From Sanguibacter gelidistatuariae (GTDB lineage Bacteria > Actinomycetota > Actinomycetes > Actinomycetales > Cellulomonadaceae): a DNA stretch of 64,000 bases. The stretch covers positions 1-64,000 of the forward strand of contig NZ_FMYH01000010.1 in assembly GCF_900096585.1 (NCBI RefSeq), written 5' to 3'. Under the pieces are notes generated by a model, which was given only the letters and a program-made list of their open reading frames with translations, did no database searches and was not told the DNA's origin. Made by a program: the position numbers and the translations under genes. Below, piece by piece: positions 32,808 to 40,789 of the stretch (position 1 is its first letter; the number at the start of each line of letters is the position of its first letter).

Positions 32808-33502
32808 CAGTCGTCGGAGTCCACGTCGAGCAGCGGCAGGTCGGCCGACGTGACCAGGCGGGAGGTGACGGCGTACTCCACGAGCCGCGCCCGACGGTTC
32901 GTGGCGAGCTGCTTAGGCCCCCCACGCAGTCCCTTGACTCCCATCCGGTCGAGCTTGTCGCAGACGTTGTCGAGCTTGCGGTTGAACCGGGTCGTAGCCC
33001 ACCCCAGCCGCTTGGCCGCCTCGGCGGTCGACGGGATCTCGCTCAGACCGGCGCCGTCACGCTTGAGCATGGGCTCGCACAGCGCGACGATGAGCTGCTT
33101 CTGGCTCGTAGTGAAGGAGATCACGCCGATCGTCGTCTCGCCGATGAGCGGGTCGTCCGTCACGACCTCCTCGTACGGAGAGCCTTCCAGGTGCACCAGG
33201 AGCTCGTACGTCGTCGGGCCAGCCGTAAACACGATCGTGGTCGTCTTGAAGACGATCGGCAGGCGGTTGCCCGGGGAGAGCCAGGACTGCACCCCACCGC
33301 TCGCGTCGCACACCGTCACCGAGATGAGGGACCCGATGTTGGACAGCCACCAGATCCCGTCCGTGTAGGAGATCCGCAGGAACCGGCGGTGCAGGTACGG
33401 GTTGTCGTCGACGGACAGGTCCGCATCACGGCCGATGTCGAAGGGCTCGTCCAGGCTCGGGCGGAACCACTCGCCGCAGTAGTCGATCGCGAGTTCTGTC
33501 AT
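32807..33502 (-). CDS. FHA-like domain protein with C-terminal winged-helix-like domain
   Basis: 231 residues. Residues about 15-100 resemble an FHA domain: FDIGRDADLSVDDNPYLHRR then FLRISYTDGIWWLSNIGS, ending with an FTAGPTTYELLVHLEG strand. The second half looks like a DNA-binding winged helix: TTSQKQLIVALCEPMLKRDG, STAEAAKRLGWATTRFNRKL, DNVCDKLDRMGVKGLRGG, then a basic RRARLVEYAVTSRLV helix. A phosphothreonine-reading domain joined to a DNA-binding domain would link the kinase of this operon to transcription. Both domain calls are by pattern only. It follows the kinase gene by 106 bases and overlaps the next gene by one base. Confidence 0.75.
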   Translation of the reverse strand: MTELAIDYCGEWFRPSLDEPFDIGRDADLSVDDNPYLHRRFLRISYTDGIWWLSNIGSLISVTVCDASGGVQSWLSPGNRLPIVFKTTTIVFTAGPTTYELLVHLEGSPYEEVVTDDPLIGETTIGVISFTTSQKQLIVALCEPMLKRDGAGLSEIPSTAEAAKRLGWATTRFNRKLDNVCDKLDRMGVKGLRGGPKQLATNRRARLVEYAVTSRLVTSADLPLLDVDSDD

Positions 33503-33608
33503 CGCTTCACAGCTCCTTCATCCGCACCGCGCGCTGCGGCACCTCTTGCCCGGGCGGCACCAGCGGGATCCACCGCGCCTGCTCGGAAACTGTATCGAAA
33601 GAAACCCG

Positions 33609-35204
33609 TCATCCGAGGCAGGCCCGGGCCGGTTCCGTCGAGATCCTGCCGTCGCGGACCACGACCACCTCGACGCAGGGGTCCTTGACGTTGAAGGTGT
33701 TGACCGAGACGTTGAGCAGGGCGGTCTTGCGGAACGACCCGTCCCCGGCGCGGTAGGCGTAGAAGTCGCCGTCGCGGGGATCGGGGTTCACCCAGGAGAA
33801 CGTCGCCGCGCTCCCGTCGGCCGTCGGCGTTGCGGCGAGGTCGACGGGCTGGGGCACCCGCGAGGCGCTCAGCTCCATGGTGACCGCGACCAGCCGGTCG
33901 TAGATGATGACGCCGCCCGTCACGCCGAGGGCGAGGGCCAAGGCGACGACCACGGCGAGCGGCCGCCGTCGGACCCAGCTCGTCGCGCCCGACGCCGCAG
34001 CGGGCCTGGTCGCCCGGCGCAGGTCGGGCGCGGCGTCGGTGAGCGCGGGCGCGGGCGGCGCGACCGCCGGGCGCTGCGGCACGTAGGGGACCCCGTGGAT
34101 CGAGCCGTAGCTCGTCGAGGTCGAGTCGGAGCCGATCCCCGAGACCGAGTCGACCAGCACCGTGGCGACCGGAGGCTCACGCCGCGGCGCCGCGGCGTGA
34201 GCGACGCCGTAGCCGGGATGGAACCGGTCGCTCGCGATCCGGATCCTCGTCCCGCCGTCGACCTCGTCGTCACCCTCACCGCCGCCGGTCTCGTGCCCGT
34301 CGGCCGCCGAGATCTCGAAGGCTGCCTGGGAGTCGTTGATGATGTCGATCGGCGTGACCGCGAGGTTCAGGCCCATCTGCACCTGCTGGAGGGCGCGACC
34401 CAGGTCGAGCATGCTCGGGTAGCGCTGGTCCGGTTCCTTGGCCATCGCCGCCTCGAGCACCCGCTCGAAGGAGGCGGGCACGTCGCCGCGCTCGAGCGGC
34501 GGCAGCGGGGCGCCTGTGATGCGTTCGATCAGCGCGCGCTGGGAATTCACCCCGCCCGGCACCTCGAAGGGCGATCGTCCGGACAGCAGCGTGTACATCG
34601 TGGCGGCGAGGGACCAGACGTCGCTGGTCACGCCGCTGCGTGGGGCCGCCGTCAGGTTCTCCGGCGGCGACCAGGGGACGGACATGCCGTCGGCCCCGGC
34701 TTCGCTCTGCTCGATGGTCGCCGAGATGCCGAAGTCGGTCAGGGCCGGGTGCCCGTAGTCCGTCACCAGGATGTTGGCGGGCTTGATGTCGCGGTGCACG
34801 ATCCCGCTGCGGTGCGCGGTCTCGACCGCCCCGGCGATCTGGATGCCGATCCGCAGCGTCTCGGCGATGCCCAGGCGTTCCGTCTTGTACCGGGTGGACA
34901 GGTTGGGCCGCGAGCAGTACTCCATCGTCAGGAAGAGTCGGCCGTCCTTGGTGACGTCGGAGTCGAAGATCGTCACGATAGAGGGGTGGCTGGAGACCGT
35001 GGCCATCAGGTCGGCCTCGGCCGCGAAGGCCTCCCGGCTCGCGCCCTCGGACCACTGCGGGAGGAGCACCTTGATCGCAACCTGGCGGCGGGGACGGAAC
35101 TCCTGGTAGAGGAAGACGTCGGCAAATCCGCCCGAGCCGATGAGGCGGAGGTAGGAGTAGCCGTTGATCTCGGGAGGCTGCGAGGGGGGTCGTCTGCTGC
35201 TCAT
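33609..35204 (-). CDS. Membrane Ser/Thr protein kinase (PknB class, no PASTA domains)
   Basis: 531 residues. The kinase domain has a glycine loop GSGGFADVF (23-31), the VAIK lysine (45), catalytic HRDIKPAN (137-144), metal-binding DFG (157-159), and an activation loop rich in Ser ending in PWSPPENL. After a Gly/Asp/Pro-rich juxtamembrane linker, one membrane helix (PLAVVVALALALGVTGGVII, about 405-425) leads to an extracellular domain of about 100 residues. That domain resembles a fibronectin type III-like module (ATFSWVNPDPRDGDFYAYRA) with two cysteines near the end. PASTA repeats are absent, so peptidoglycan sensing as in PknB is not supported. The start overlaps the stop of the FHA gene by four bases. 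Confidence 0.92.
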   Translation of the reverse strand: MSSRRPPSQPPEINGYSYLRLIGSGGFADVFLYQEFRPRRQVAIKVLLPQWSEGASREAFAAEADLMATVSSHPSIVTIFDSDVTKDGRLFLTMEYCSRPNLSTRYKTERLGIAETLRIGIQIAGAVETAHRSGIVHRDIKPANILVTDYGHPALTDFGISATIEQSEAGADGMSVPWSPPENLTAAPRSGVTSDVWSLAATMYTLLSGRSPFEVPGGVNSQRALIERITGAPLPPLERGDVPASFERVLEAAMAKEPDQRYPSMLDLGRALQQVQMGLNLAVTPIDIINDSQAAFEISAADGHETGGGEGDDEVDGGTRIRIASDRFHPGYGVAHAAAPRREPPVATVLVDSVSGIGSDSTSTSYGSIHGVPYVPQRPAVAPPAPALTDAAPDLRRATRPAAASGATSWVRRRPLAVVVALALALGVTGGVIIYDRLVAVTMELSASRVPQPVDLAATPTADGSAATFSWVNPDPRDGDFYAYRAGDGSFRKTALLNVSVNTFNVKDPCVEVVVVRDGRISTEPARACLG

Positions 35205-36892
35205 ACAAGCCCTTGGAAGGACAGCTGGATGCCGTCGCCGAGGTCGACGACGTCACCCTCCGCCACGAGGGTCGCTTCCAGGGGGTGCAGACGACGCGGC
35301 GCCTGCCCCGCGCGCAGCAGGGTCGTGCCGTTGACCGTGTCCAGGTCGACGAGCAGCACGTGCCACCCTTCGAGGCGGATCTCCAGGTGAGAGCGGGAGA
35401 TGTCCTGGCTCGGGCTCGGGACGGTCACCAGTCGCTGGGAGACCGGAGAGCCGGTGGTCTGCGCCTGCGGGAACCGCCCGACGACGATCGGCACGCTGAG
35501 CTCGACACGCTCCCCGGTCGAGACGTTGACCCACCCCAACGGGGGCCGCTCGACGAGCTGGGCGTTGGGGCTCAGGCCGCCGCCGCACTGCGCACACGTC
35601 ATCCGCACCGGCGGGTTCGGGTGCCCGAAGAAGCAGGACCGGGCCAGGATCTCGGTTCCGCGAGGGGCCCGGAACGGTTCCACGGGCAACTGCGCCGGCT
35701 GTGACGCAGCCGGAACGGACGACTGCATGGCGACAGGCTGGGGTGCTGCGGGCTGAGGCGCGATCGGCTGGGGCGCGACAGGCGGCGGGGGCGGGGGCAC
35801 CGGAGGCATGCCTGCGGCGCCATGACCGGCGCTTGGCGACGACGGTTCGGGAGGCGGCGGGGGTGGCGGCATCGAGCTCTTGACCTGGGCGATCGCGGCG
35901 GCGAACAGCGTGCTGTCGTCGAAGTCGTCCTCGTCGCCGCCCTCGGTCGAGTCGATCGACTCGAAGGACTCGACAGCTTCGAGCACGGACGGCGCGCCTA
36001 TCACGGCGTACCCGGGACGACCGTGGACCACGGTGTGCTCGTCGAGGACGGCGTCGTCGTCATCGTCGTCGTCGTCGACCACTGTGACCGGGGCGCCAGG
36101 GACATCGGTCGCCTCGTCCGCGTCCCACTCCTCTGGGAACCCAGCGAGCGTTCGTGCAAACTCCGACTCGGCCTGCTGGACGAGGCTGAGCCGGTGAGCC
36201 GATGCAGCGGCATCGGCGTCGGCGGTATCGGCATCGGCATCGGCATCGGCATCGGCATCGGCATCGGCATCGGCATCGGATGCTTCGGCCACCGGCACGG
36301 ACTCGTCGATCGAGGCCACGACGATCGGCGCACCGACGTTCTCGTCGATCTCGCCAGCCGTCTGCACGGTCCACCGCAGCCGATCGACCTGCACGACTCC
36401 GTCGGCGATGCTCAGCAGCGCCGCGCCAGCCACGACCGCGTCGTCATCGACCGCGTCGTCATCGTCCGGGACACCATCGGCCGCGCCGGAGGCAAGCAGC
36501 TCGAGGCGCGTGACGTCGTGGACGAGCACGTCGACCCAGGTGGTCACCAGGGGGCCGCTGACCAGCTCGGTCCCGACCGGGGTCGTCACCGCGGCGCTGA
36601 ACGCCCCGCGAACGGCGACCTGCGCCGAACGGCTCGTCAGCACACCGCCACCGGCTGCACCGCCGTCGACCAGCGCGATCGCGAAGGAAGGCAGCGCACG
36701 CCACGTGGGGTCGAGGACAGCGGTGACGGTGTCGAGGAGCGTGGCGAGATCACGGGGGCCCGGCGCGTCCGCCGCCTCGATCGCCGTCCACAGTGCAGCG
36801 GCAGTCTTGATCCCCACAGACTTGTCGACCATGACGACAAGACCGGGCCGCACCAGGGCGAAGGCCGGTCCGGGCGCATAGTGAATCGACAT
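35201..36892 (-). CDS. FHA-domain protein with (DA)n tract and Cys-pair segment
   Basis: 563 residues. The N-terminal 180 residues form a domain starting SIHYAPGPAFALVRPGLVVM that I cannot name. An acidic low-complexity middle holds a run of Asp-Ala repeats and runs of Asp, then Pro-rich tracts (SMPPPPPPPEPS). A short segment with Cys pairs follows (SCFFGHPNPPVRMTCAQCGG). The C-terminal FHA domain is PIVVGRFP, then QDISRSHLEIRLEGWHVLLV, DLDTVNGTTLL, with the phosphothreonine-binding Arg, Ser and His intact. It is a likely substrate and binding partner of the adjacent kinase. GAGG precedes ATG 36892. The start of the kinase gene overlaps its stop. Confidence 0.85.
   Translation of the reverse strand: MSIHYAPGPAFALVRPGLVVMVDKSVGIKTAAALWTAIEAADAPGPRDLATLLDTVTAVLDPTWRALPSFAIALVDGGAAGGGVLTSRSAQVAVRGAFSAAVTTPVGTELVSGPLVTTWVDVLVHDVTRLELLASGAADGVPDDDDAVDDDAVVAGAALLSIADGVVQVDRLRWTVQTAGEIDENVGAPIVVASIDESVPVAEASDADADADADADADADADTADADAAASAHRLSLVQQAESEFARTLAGFPEEWDADEATDVPGAPVTVVDDDDDDDDAVLDEHTVVHGRPGYAVIGAPSVLEAVESFESIDSTEGGDEDDFDDSTLFAAAIAQVKSSMPPPPPPPEPSSPSAGHGAAGMPPVPPPPPPVAPQPIAPQPAAPQPVAMQSSVPAASQPAQLPVEPFRAPRGTEILARSCFFGHPNPPVRMTCAQCGGGLSPNAQLVERPPLGWVNVSTGERVELSVPIVVGRFPQAQTTGSPVSQRLVTVPSPSQDISRSHLEIRLEGWHVLLVDLDTVNGTTLLRAGQAPRRLHPLEATLVAEGDVVDLGDGIQLSFQGLV
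36232..36279. repeat. Hexanucleotide repeat, eight exact CATCGG units
   Basis: Eight uninterrupted copies of CATCGG (48 bp) lie within the FHA-protein gene; flanking TATCGG and CATCGGCGTCGG are degenerate units. They encode a (Asp-Ala)n run. The six-base unit keeps the frame, so slippage would change protein length without switching it off. Confidence 0.95.
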
Positions 36893-36947
36893 CTCTACCT
36901 CAATCTGCTGGGGGCGGCCGTCGCGCTCTCGCACCGGACACTACCGA

Positions 36948-37784
36948 CTACGCCGTGCGAGCGGAACTTTCCCGGCCGTGGTGGACCATATCGCCCGCCG
37001 CCGCGACCCCGCTGATCGCGGGTCTGGCGACGCCCGGCGGGCGCGCCACGTCGACGACCAGGACGGTGATGTTGTCCCGTCCGCCTGCCAGCAGGGCGCT
37101 GTTGACCAGCTGGTCGGCGGCCAGCTGGGGGTGCGGCTGGTCCCGCAGGACGCGCGCGATCACGTCCGCGGAGACCTCTTCGGTAAGTCCGTCGGAGCAG
37201 ATCATCAGGCGCTCCCCCGGAACGATCGGCAGGTACCAGCAGTCCGGTTCCGGCTCGACCATCCCACCCAGGGCCCGGGTGATGACGTGCCTGCGCGCGT
37301 AGGTCCGCGCTTCCTCGGGCGAGACCTCGCCCGCGGCGAGCATCTCCTGGACGAGCGAGTGGTCGGTCGTCACCTGAGCAAGCTTGCCCTCGTAGAACCG
37401 ATAGGTGCGGGAGTCTCCGACGTTGGCGATGAGCCAGCTCGGGACACCGTCACGGCGCACGACGACGGCCCCCGACATGGTCGTGCCCGCGTTCCGTCCG
37501 GGTTGGGTCGCGATCCGCGACACCGCGCGATGCGCGTCGCTGACCACGGCGTAGAGGTCGTCCTCGGAGGCATTCTCGGCCTCGCCGATCGAGCACAGCA
37601 CGGCGACGGCGGTCGCGCTGGCGCGGGCACCTGCCTCGTGGCCGCCCATCCCATCGGCGACGAAGTAGACCCCACGCTCGGCGTGGAAGGCATCCTCGTT
37701 GACGCTCCGCCGTCGCCCGGTGTGCGTGGTCGCGCCCCAGCGCAGCGTGGGGAGGGGGTGCCGCTGGTCCACGCGCCCGTCCAC
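36948..37784 (-). CDS. PP2C-family Ser/Thr protein phosphatase
   Basis: 278 residues with the metal-dependent PP2C motifs in order: RSVNEDAFHAERGVYFVADG then MGGHEAGARAS (motifs 1-2), GTTMSGAVV, LIANVGDSRTYRFYEGKL then AQVTTDHSLVQEM, LMICSDGLTEEV, and GGRDNITVLVVDV. All Asp ligands of the dinuclear metal centre are present. It is the first gene of the signalling run and lies 55 bases upstream of the FHA gene. It should reverse phosphorylation by the kinase two genes later. It is soluble, unlike PstP, which has a membrane anchor. The GTG start is probable; a second GTG four codons later is possible. Confidence 0.93.
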   Translation of the reverse strand: MDGRVDQRHPLPTLRWGATTHTGRRRSVNEDAFHAERGVYFVADGMGGHEAGARASATAVAVLCSIGEAENASEDDLYAVVSDAHRAVSRIATQPGRNAGTTMSGAVVVRRDGVPSWLIANVGDSRTYRFYEGKLAQVTTDHSLVQEMLAAGEVSPEEARTYARRHVITRALGGMVEPEPDCWYLPIVPGERLMICSDGLTEEVSADVIARVLRDQPHPQLAADQLVNSALLAGGRDNITVLVVDVARPPGVARPAISGVAAAGDMVHHGRESSARTA

Positions 37785-37844
37785 CTACCTCTTCTGCTGG
37801 GTCTTTGCCGGATCCCGGCGGATCACAGATCCGCATGGCAGGCC

Positions 37845-37862
37845 GCTCCGCACGTGCGGAGC
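37845..37862. other. Perfect GC palindrome in the PP2C upstream region
   Basis: GCTCCGCACGTGCGGAGC is an 18-bp perfect palindrome, about 60 bases upstream of the phosphatase start. It may be an operator for the signalling operon or part of a terminator for the gene cluster behind it. Confidence 0.4.
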
Positions 37863-37936
37863 CACCCGTGCCGCGTTCGTCCGAGCGCGGCGACCGACTG
37901 GACTCAGACGCTAGTCGTCTAGACGGCCATCAGCGA

Positions 37937-37952
37937 TGGGGAGTAGTCCCCA
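37937..37952 (-). terminator. Candidate terminator after the polyprenyl synthase gene
   Basis: TGGGGA-GTAG-TCCCCA is a perfect 6-bp hairpin beginning 10 bases after the synthase stop. No T-run follows on the minus strand, as is common in GC-rich actinobacteria. It would close the long menJ-nuo transcript. Confidence 0.5.
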
Positions 37953-37961
37953 GCGCCGCCG

Positions 37962-38975
37962 TCAGGACGTGCGGTCGACCAGCGACGCGGCGAAGGACAC
38001 GAGCGCGTCCTTGACCGGGCCGCCCGGCAGCGGGTCGAGCTCGGCGATCGCGTCGTTCGCCCAGGCGACCGCCTGAGCGCGAGTCTCGGCGACTACGTCG
38101 TGCGGGCGCAGGGCCGCGACGGCGGCCTCGAGCGCGTCGTCGGAGGCGAGGTCGCCGTCGAGCAGGGCGAGGATCGCCAGGTCGCCCGGGAGGGGGGCCT
38201 GTGCGGCCGCCACGCGGCTGCGCAGCAGCAAGGCGGGCATGGTCGGCACCTTCTCGCGCAGGTCCGTCCCTGGGGTCTTCCCGGTGAGCAGCCCGTCGGA
38301 GGTGAGGTCGATGACATCGTCGGCCAGCTGGAAGGCGACGCCGAGCTTCTCGCCGTAGTTCGCGACGGTCTCCACGACCTCGGGGCGGCAGCCGGCGAAC
38401 TTCGCACCGAATCGGGCCGAGGTTGCGATGAGCGAGGCGGTCTTGTCCGAGAGCACCTGGATGTAGTGCTGGATCGGGTCGTCCTGCGGCGTCGGGCCGA
38501 CTGTCTCGTGGAGCTGGCCCAGGCACAGCCGCTCGAAGGTCTCGGCCTGCCAGCGCACGGCCTCCGGGCCGAGCCCGGCGACCGTGCGCGAGGCCCGGGC
38601 GAAGAGCAGGTCACCGGTGAGGATGGCGACGGAGTTGCCCCACACCTCGTGGGCGGAGGGCGCCCCCCGGCGCAGCGGCGCGGAGTCCATGACGTCGTCG
38701 TGGTAGAGCGTCGCGAGGTGCGTCAGCTCGACGACGACTGCCGCGTCGATGACCTCCGGGCGGCTCGCCTCACCCAGCTCGGCCGTGAGCAGGGTGAGCA
38801 TCGGCCGCAGCCGCTTGCCCCCCGCGTTCACCAGGTGCCGGGAGGCAGTGTCCGCCAGCTGGTCGGCGTGGGTCACGGAGTCGCGCAGGCGCTCCTCGAC
38901 GTAGGCCAGACGTGAGGCGAGCCTCTCGGCGAGTGCGGGGTCGGGAAGTGGCAGCCCAATCGAAGCAGTAGTCAC
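37962..38975 (-). CDS. Polyprenyl diphosphate synthase (probable menaquinone side chain)
   Basis: 337 residues of the all-helical trans-prenyltransferase fold. The first Asp-rich motif is HLATLYHDDVMDSAPLRRGA and the second is FQLADDVIDLTSDGL. GGKRLRPMLTLLTAEL carries the conserved pyrophosphate-binding residues. Both Asp motifs are of the long-chain (hepta- to nonaprenyl) kind. As the last gene after nuoN and near the men genes, it most likely makes the menaquinone tail; product length cannot be read reliably from sequence. The GTG start lacks a strong ribosome-binding site. It starts 44 bases after the nuoN stop. Confidence 0.9.
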   Translation of the reverse strand: MTTASIGLPLPDPALAERLASRLAYVEERLRDSVTHADQLADTASRHLVNAGGKRLRPMLTLLTAELGEASRPEVIDAAVVVELTHLATLYHDDVMDSAPLRRGAPSAHEVWGNSVAILTGDLLFARASRTVAGLGPEAVRWQAETFERLCLGQLHETVGPTPQDDPIQHYIQVLSDKTASLIATSARFGAKFAGCRPEVVETVANYGEKLGVAFQLADDVIDLTSDGLLTGKTPGTDLREKVPTMPALLLRSRVAAAQAPLPGDLAILALLDGDLASDDALEAAVAALRPHDVVAETRAQAVAWANDAIAELDPLPGGPVKDALVSFAASLVDRTS

Positions 38976-38988
38976 AGGTAGAACTTAG

Positions 38989-39023
38989 CCGCTGAGCGGA
39001 CAACATCGTGCACTGACACTCAG
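38989..39023. repeat. Degenerate inverted repeat, possible type A remnant
   Basis: CCGCTGAG on the left and CTCAGC on the right can pair. The right half TCGTGCACT…CACTCAGC resembles the type A arm TCGTGCACTCAGCGG with a short internal duplication. It lies at the nuoN stop, between nuoN and the synthase gene. Confidence 0.4.
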
Positions 39024-40789
39024 CCGATCCCCGTCATCCGGGCGATGAGGTCGAGCACAGGTGCCGGGAAGATGCCGAGCACGAGGATGCCGACGGCCAT
39101 GACCGTGATGGTCACCGCACTCGGTCCCTCGGACCGGACCACGACGACGGCGGGTGCCCCGGTGGCCACCACGACCGACGTGTGAGCAGCGTTCGCGACT
39201 CCCTGCCCAACTCCGACGACGACCGGTTCGAGAACCGCCACGTCGACCGTCTCGACCACGCTCTCGACAACCGTCTCGGCCGGCGACATGAAGAACATGA
39301 TGACGATGACCCGGATGTAGAAGAACACCGCGACCGCGGAGGCGAGCACACCGATCACGGCGAGCACGGTGGCGTTACCAAGCACCTCGGTGCCCTCGAC
39401 CGCGGCACTGAATGCGGAGAACTTCGCGATGAAGCCCGCCGTGAGGGGGATCCCGGCGAAGGACAGCAGGAACACCGAGAAGCACCCGGCGAGCCACGGG
39501 CTGCGCTTGCCCAGGCCGGCCCACTGGCCGAGGTGGGTGGCCTCACCGAGCACCTCGCCGCCCGGCCCGGTCTCCCGGACCAGGGTGATCACCGCGAAGG
39601 CGCCGACCGTGGCCATGCCGTAGGCGAGCAGGTAGAAGATGACCGCCTTGATGCCCGCCCCGTTGAAGGACAGGATGCCCACGAGCACAAAGCCCGCGTG
39701 CGCGATCGAGGAGTACCCGAGCATGCGCTTCATGTCCGTCTGGGTGGCACCGACGACGGTCCCGACGATCATGGTCGCGATCGCCACGACCCACAGCGCA
39801 ATCCTGACCGCCTCGAGCATGTCGGGCGTGCCGGAGAAGCCTCCCGCGTAGATGAGGCGCAGGAGCGCCCCGAAGGCGGCGATCTTGGTGCAGGCGGCCA
39901 TGAACCCGGTGATCGGGGTCGGGGCGCCCTGGTAGACGTCCGGGGTCCATGCCTGGAAGGGCACGGCACCGACCTTGAACAGCAGGCCCGAGATGACCAT
40001 GAGGATGCCCACGAGCCAGAGCAGCTCCCAGTGGTCGGGGGCGCCGCCGCCGACCACGGTCGAGGCCATGGTGGTGATCTCGGAAATCTTGACCGATCCG
40101 GAATAGCCGTAGAGCAGGGCTGCGCCGAAGAGGAACACGGCCGAGGCGAAGGCGCCGAGCACGAAGTACTTGAACGAGGCCTCCTGGGACAGCAGCCGGC
40201 GTCGCCGGGCCATCCCCGACAGGACGTACAGCGGGAGGGAGAGCACCTCGAGCGCGATGAACATCGTCAGCAGGTCACCGGCCGCGGGGAAGATCATCAT
40301 GCCGCTGATCGCGAACATGAGCAGCGGGTAGACCTCGGTCTGGACCAGGCCGAGGCGCCGGGCCAGCTCCTCGTACTCCGACCCCGGGATGGAGGCCGCG
40401 CTCGGGGAGAAGGCGTCCTGCTTCGTGGAGGTGCGGTCGATGACGACGGCCAGGGCGAAGAAGGCCATCAGGACGACGAGGCCCTGGAAGAGCAGGGCCA
40501 CCCCGTCGAGCTGGAGCACTCCGCCGAGGACCACGACGCCGCCTGAGCCCCCCTCGCCGAACCAGCTCACTCCCTGCCAGACGATCACGGCGAAGGCCGC
40601 GGCGAGTGCTGCCATGGCCATGATCACCTGGACCACGCGCCGGCGGTTGGCCGGTACGAAGGCCTCCACGAGCACACCGAGCACGCCTGCGCTGATCACG
40701 ATGATGAGCGGGGTGAGCGCGAACCACGCGACCTCGGGTGGGACGAACCCTCCCGGAGCCGCGGCCATCTGTGCTGCCTGGGCGATCAT
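39020..40789 (-). CDS. nuoN: NADH-quinone oxidoreductase subunit N
   Basis: A 589-residue antiporter-like proton-channel subunit of complex I with about 14 membrane helices. The conserved GALLYGYSGSVKIS and KVGAVPFQAWTPDVYQGAPT segments carry the channel lysine and the helix-7 region, and MKRMLGYSSIAHAGFVLVGI is typical. A hydrophilic loop with Gly/Ser-rich sequence (about 135-150) and a Val-rich C-terminal insertion (VVETVDVAVLEPVVVGVGQG) make it longer than enterobacterial NuoN. The ATG overlaps the nuoM stop by four bases. It is the last nuo gene of the operon. Confidence 0.96.
   Translation of the reverse strand: MIAQAAQMAAAPGGFVPPEVAWFALTPLIIVISAGVLGVLVEAFVPANRRRVVQVIMAMAALAAAFAVIVWQGVSWFGEGGSGGVVVLGGVLQLDGVALLFQGLVVLMAFFALAVVIDRTSTKQDAFSPSAASIPGSEYEELARRLGLVQTEVYPLLMFAISGMMIFPAAGDLLTMFIALEVLSLPLYVLSGMARRRRLLSQEASFKYFVLGAFASAVFLFGAALLYGYSGSVKISEITTMASTVVGGGAPDHWELLWLVGILMVISGLLFKVGAVPFQAWTPDVYQGAPTPITGFMAACTKIAAFGALLRLIYAGGFSGTPDMLEAVRIALWVVAIATMIVGTVVGATQTDMKRMLGYSSIAHAGFVLVGILSFNGAGIKAVIFYLLAYGMATVGAFAVITLVRETGPGGEVLGEATHLGQWAGLGKRSPWLAGCFSVFLLSFAGIPLTAGFIAKFSAFSAAVEGTEVLGNATVLAVIGVLASAVAVFFYIRVIVIMFFMSPAETVVESVVETVDVAVLEPVVVGVGQGVANAAHTSVVVATGAPAVVVVRSEGPSAVTITVMAVGILVLGIFPAPVLDLIARMTGIG

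Noticed and set aside
36232-36279. Repeat array considered as CRISPR
   Set aside because: Six-base contiguous units within a coding gene, without spacers.
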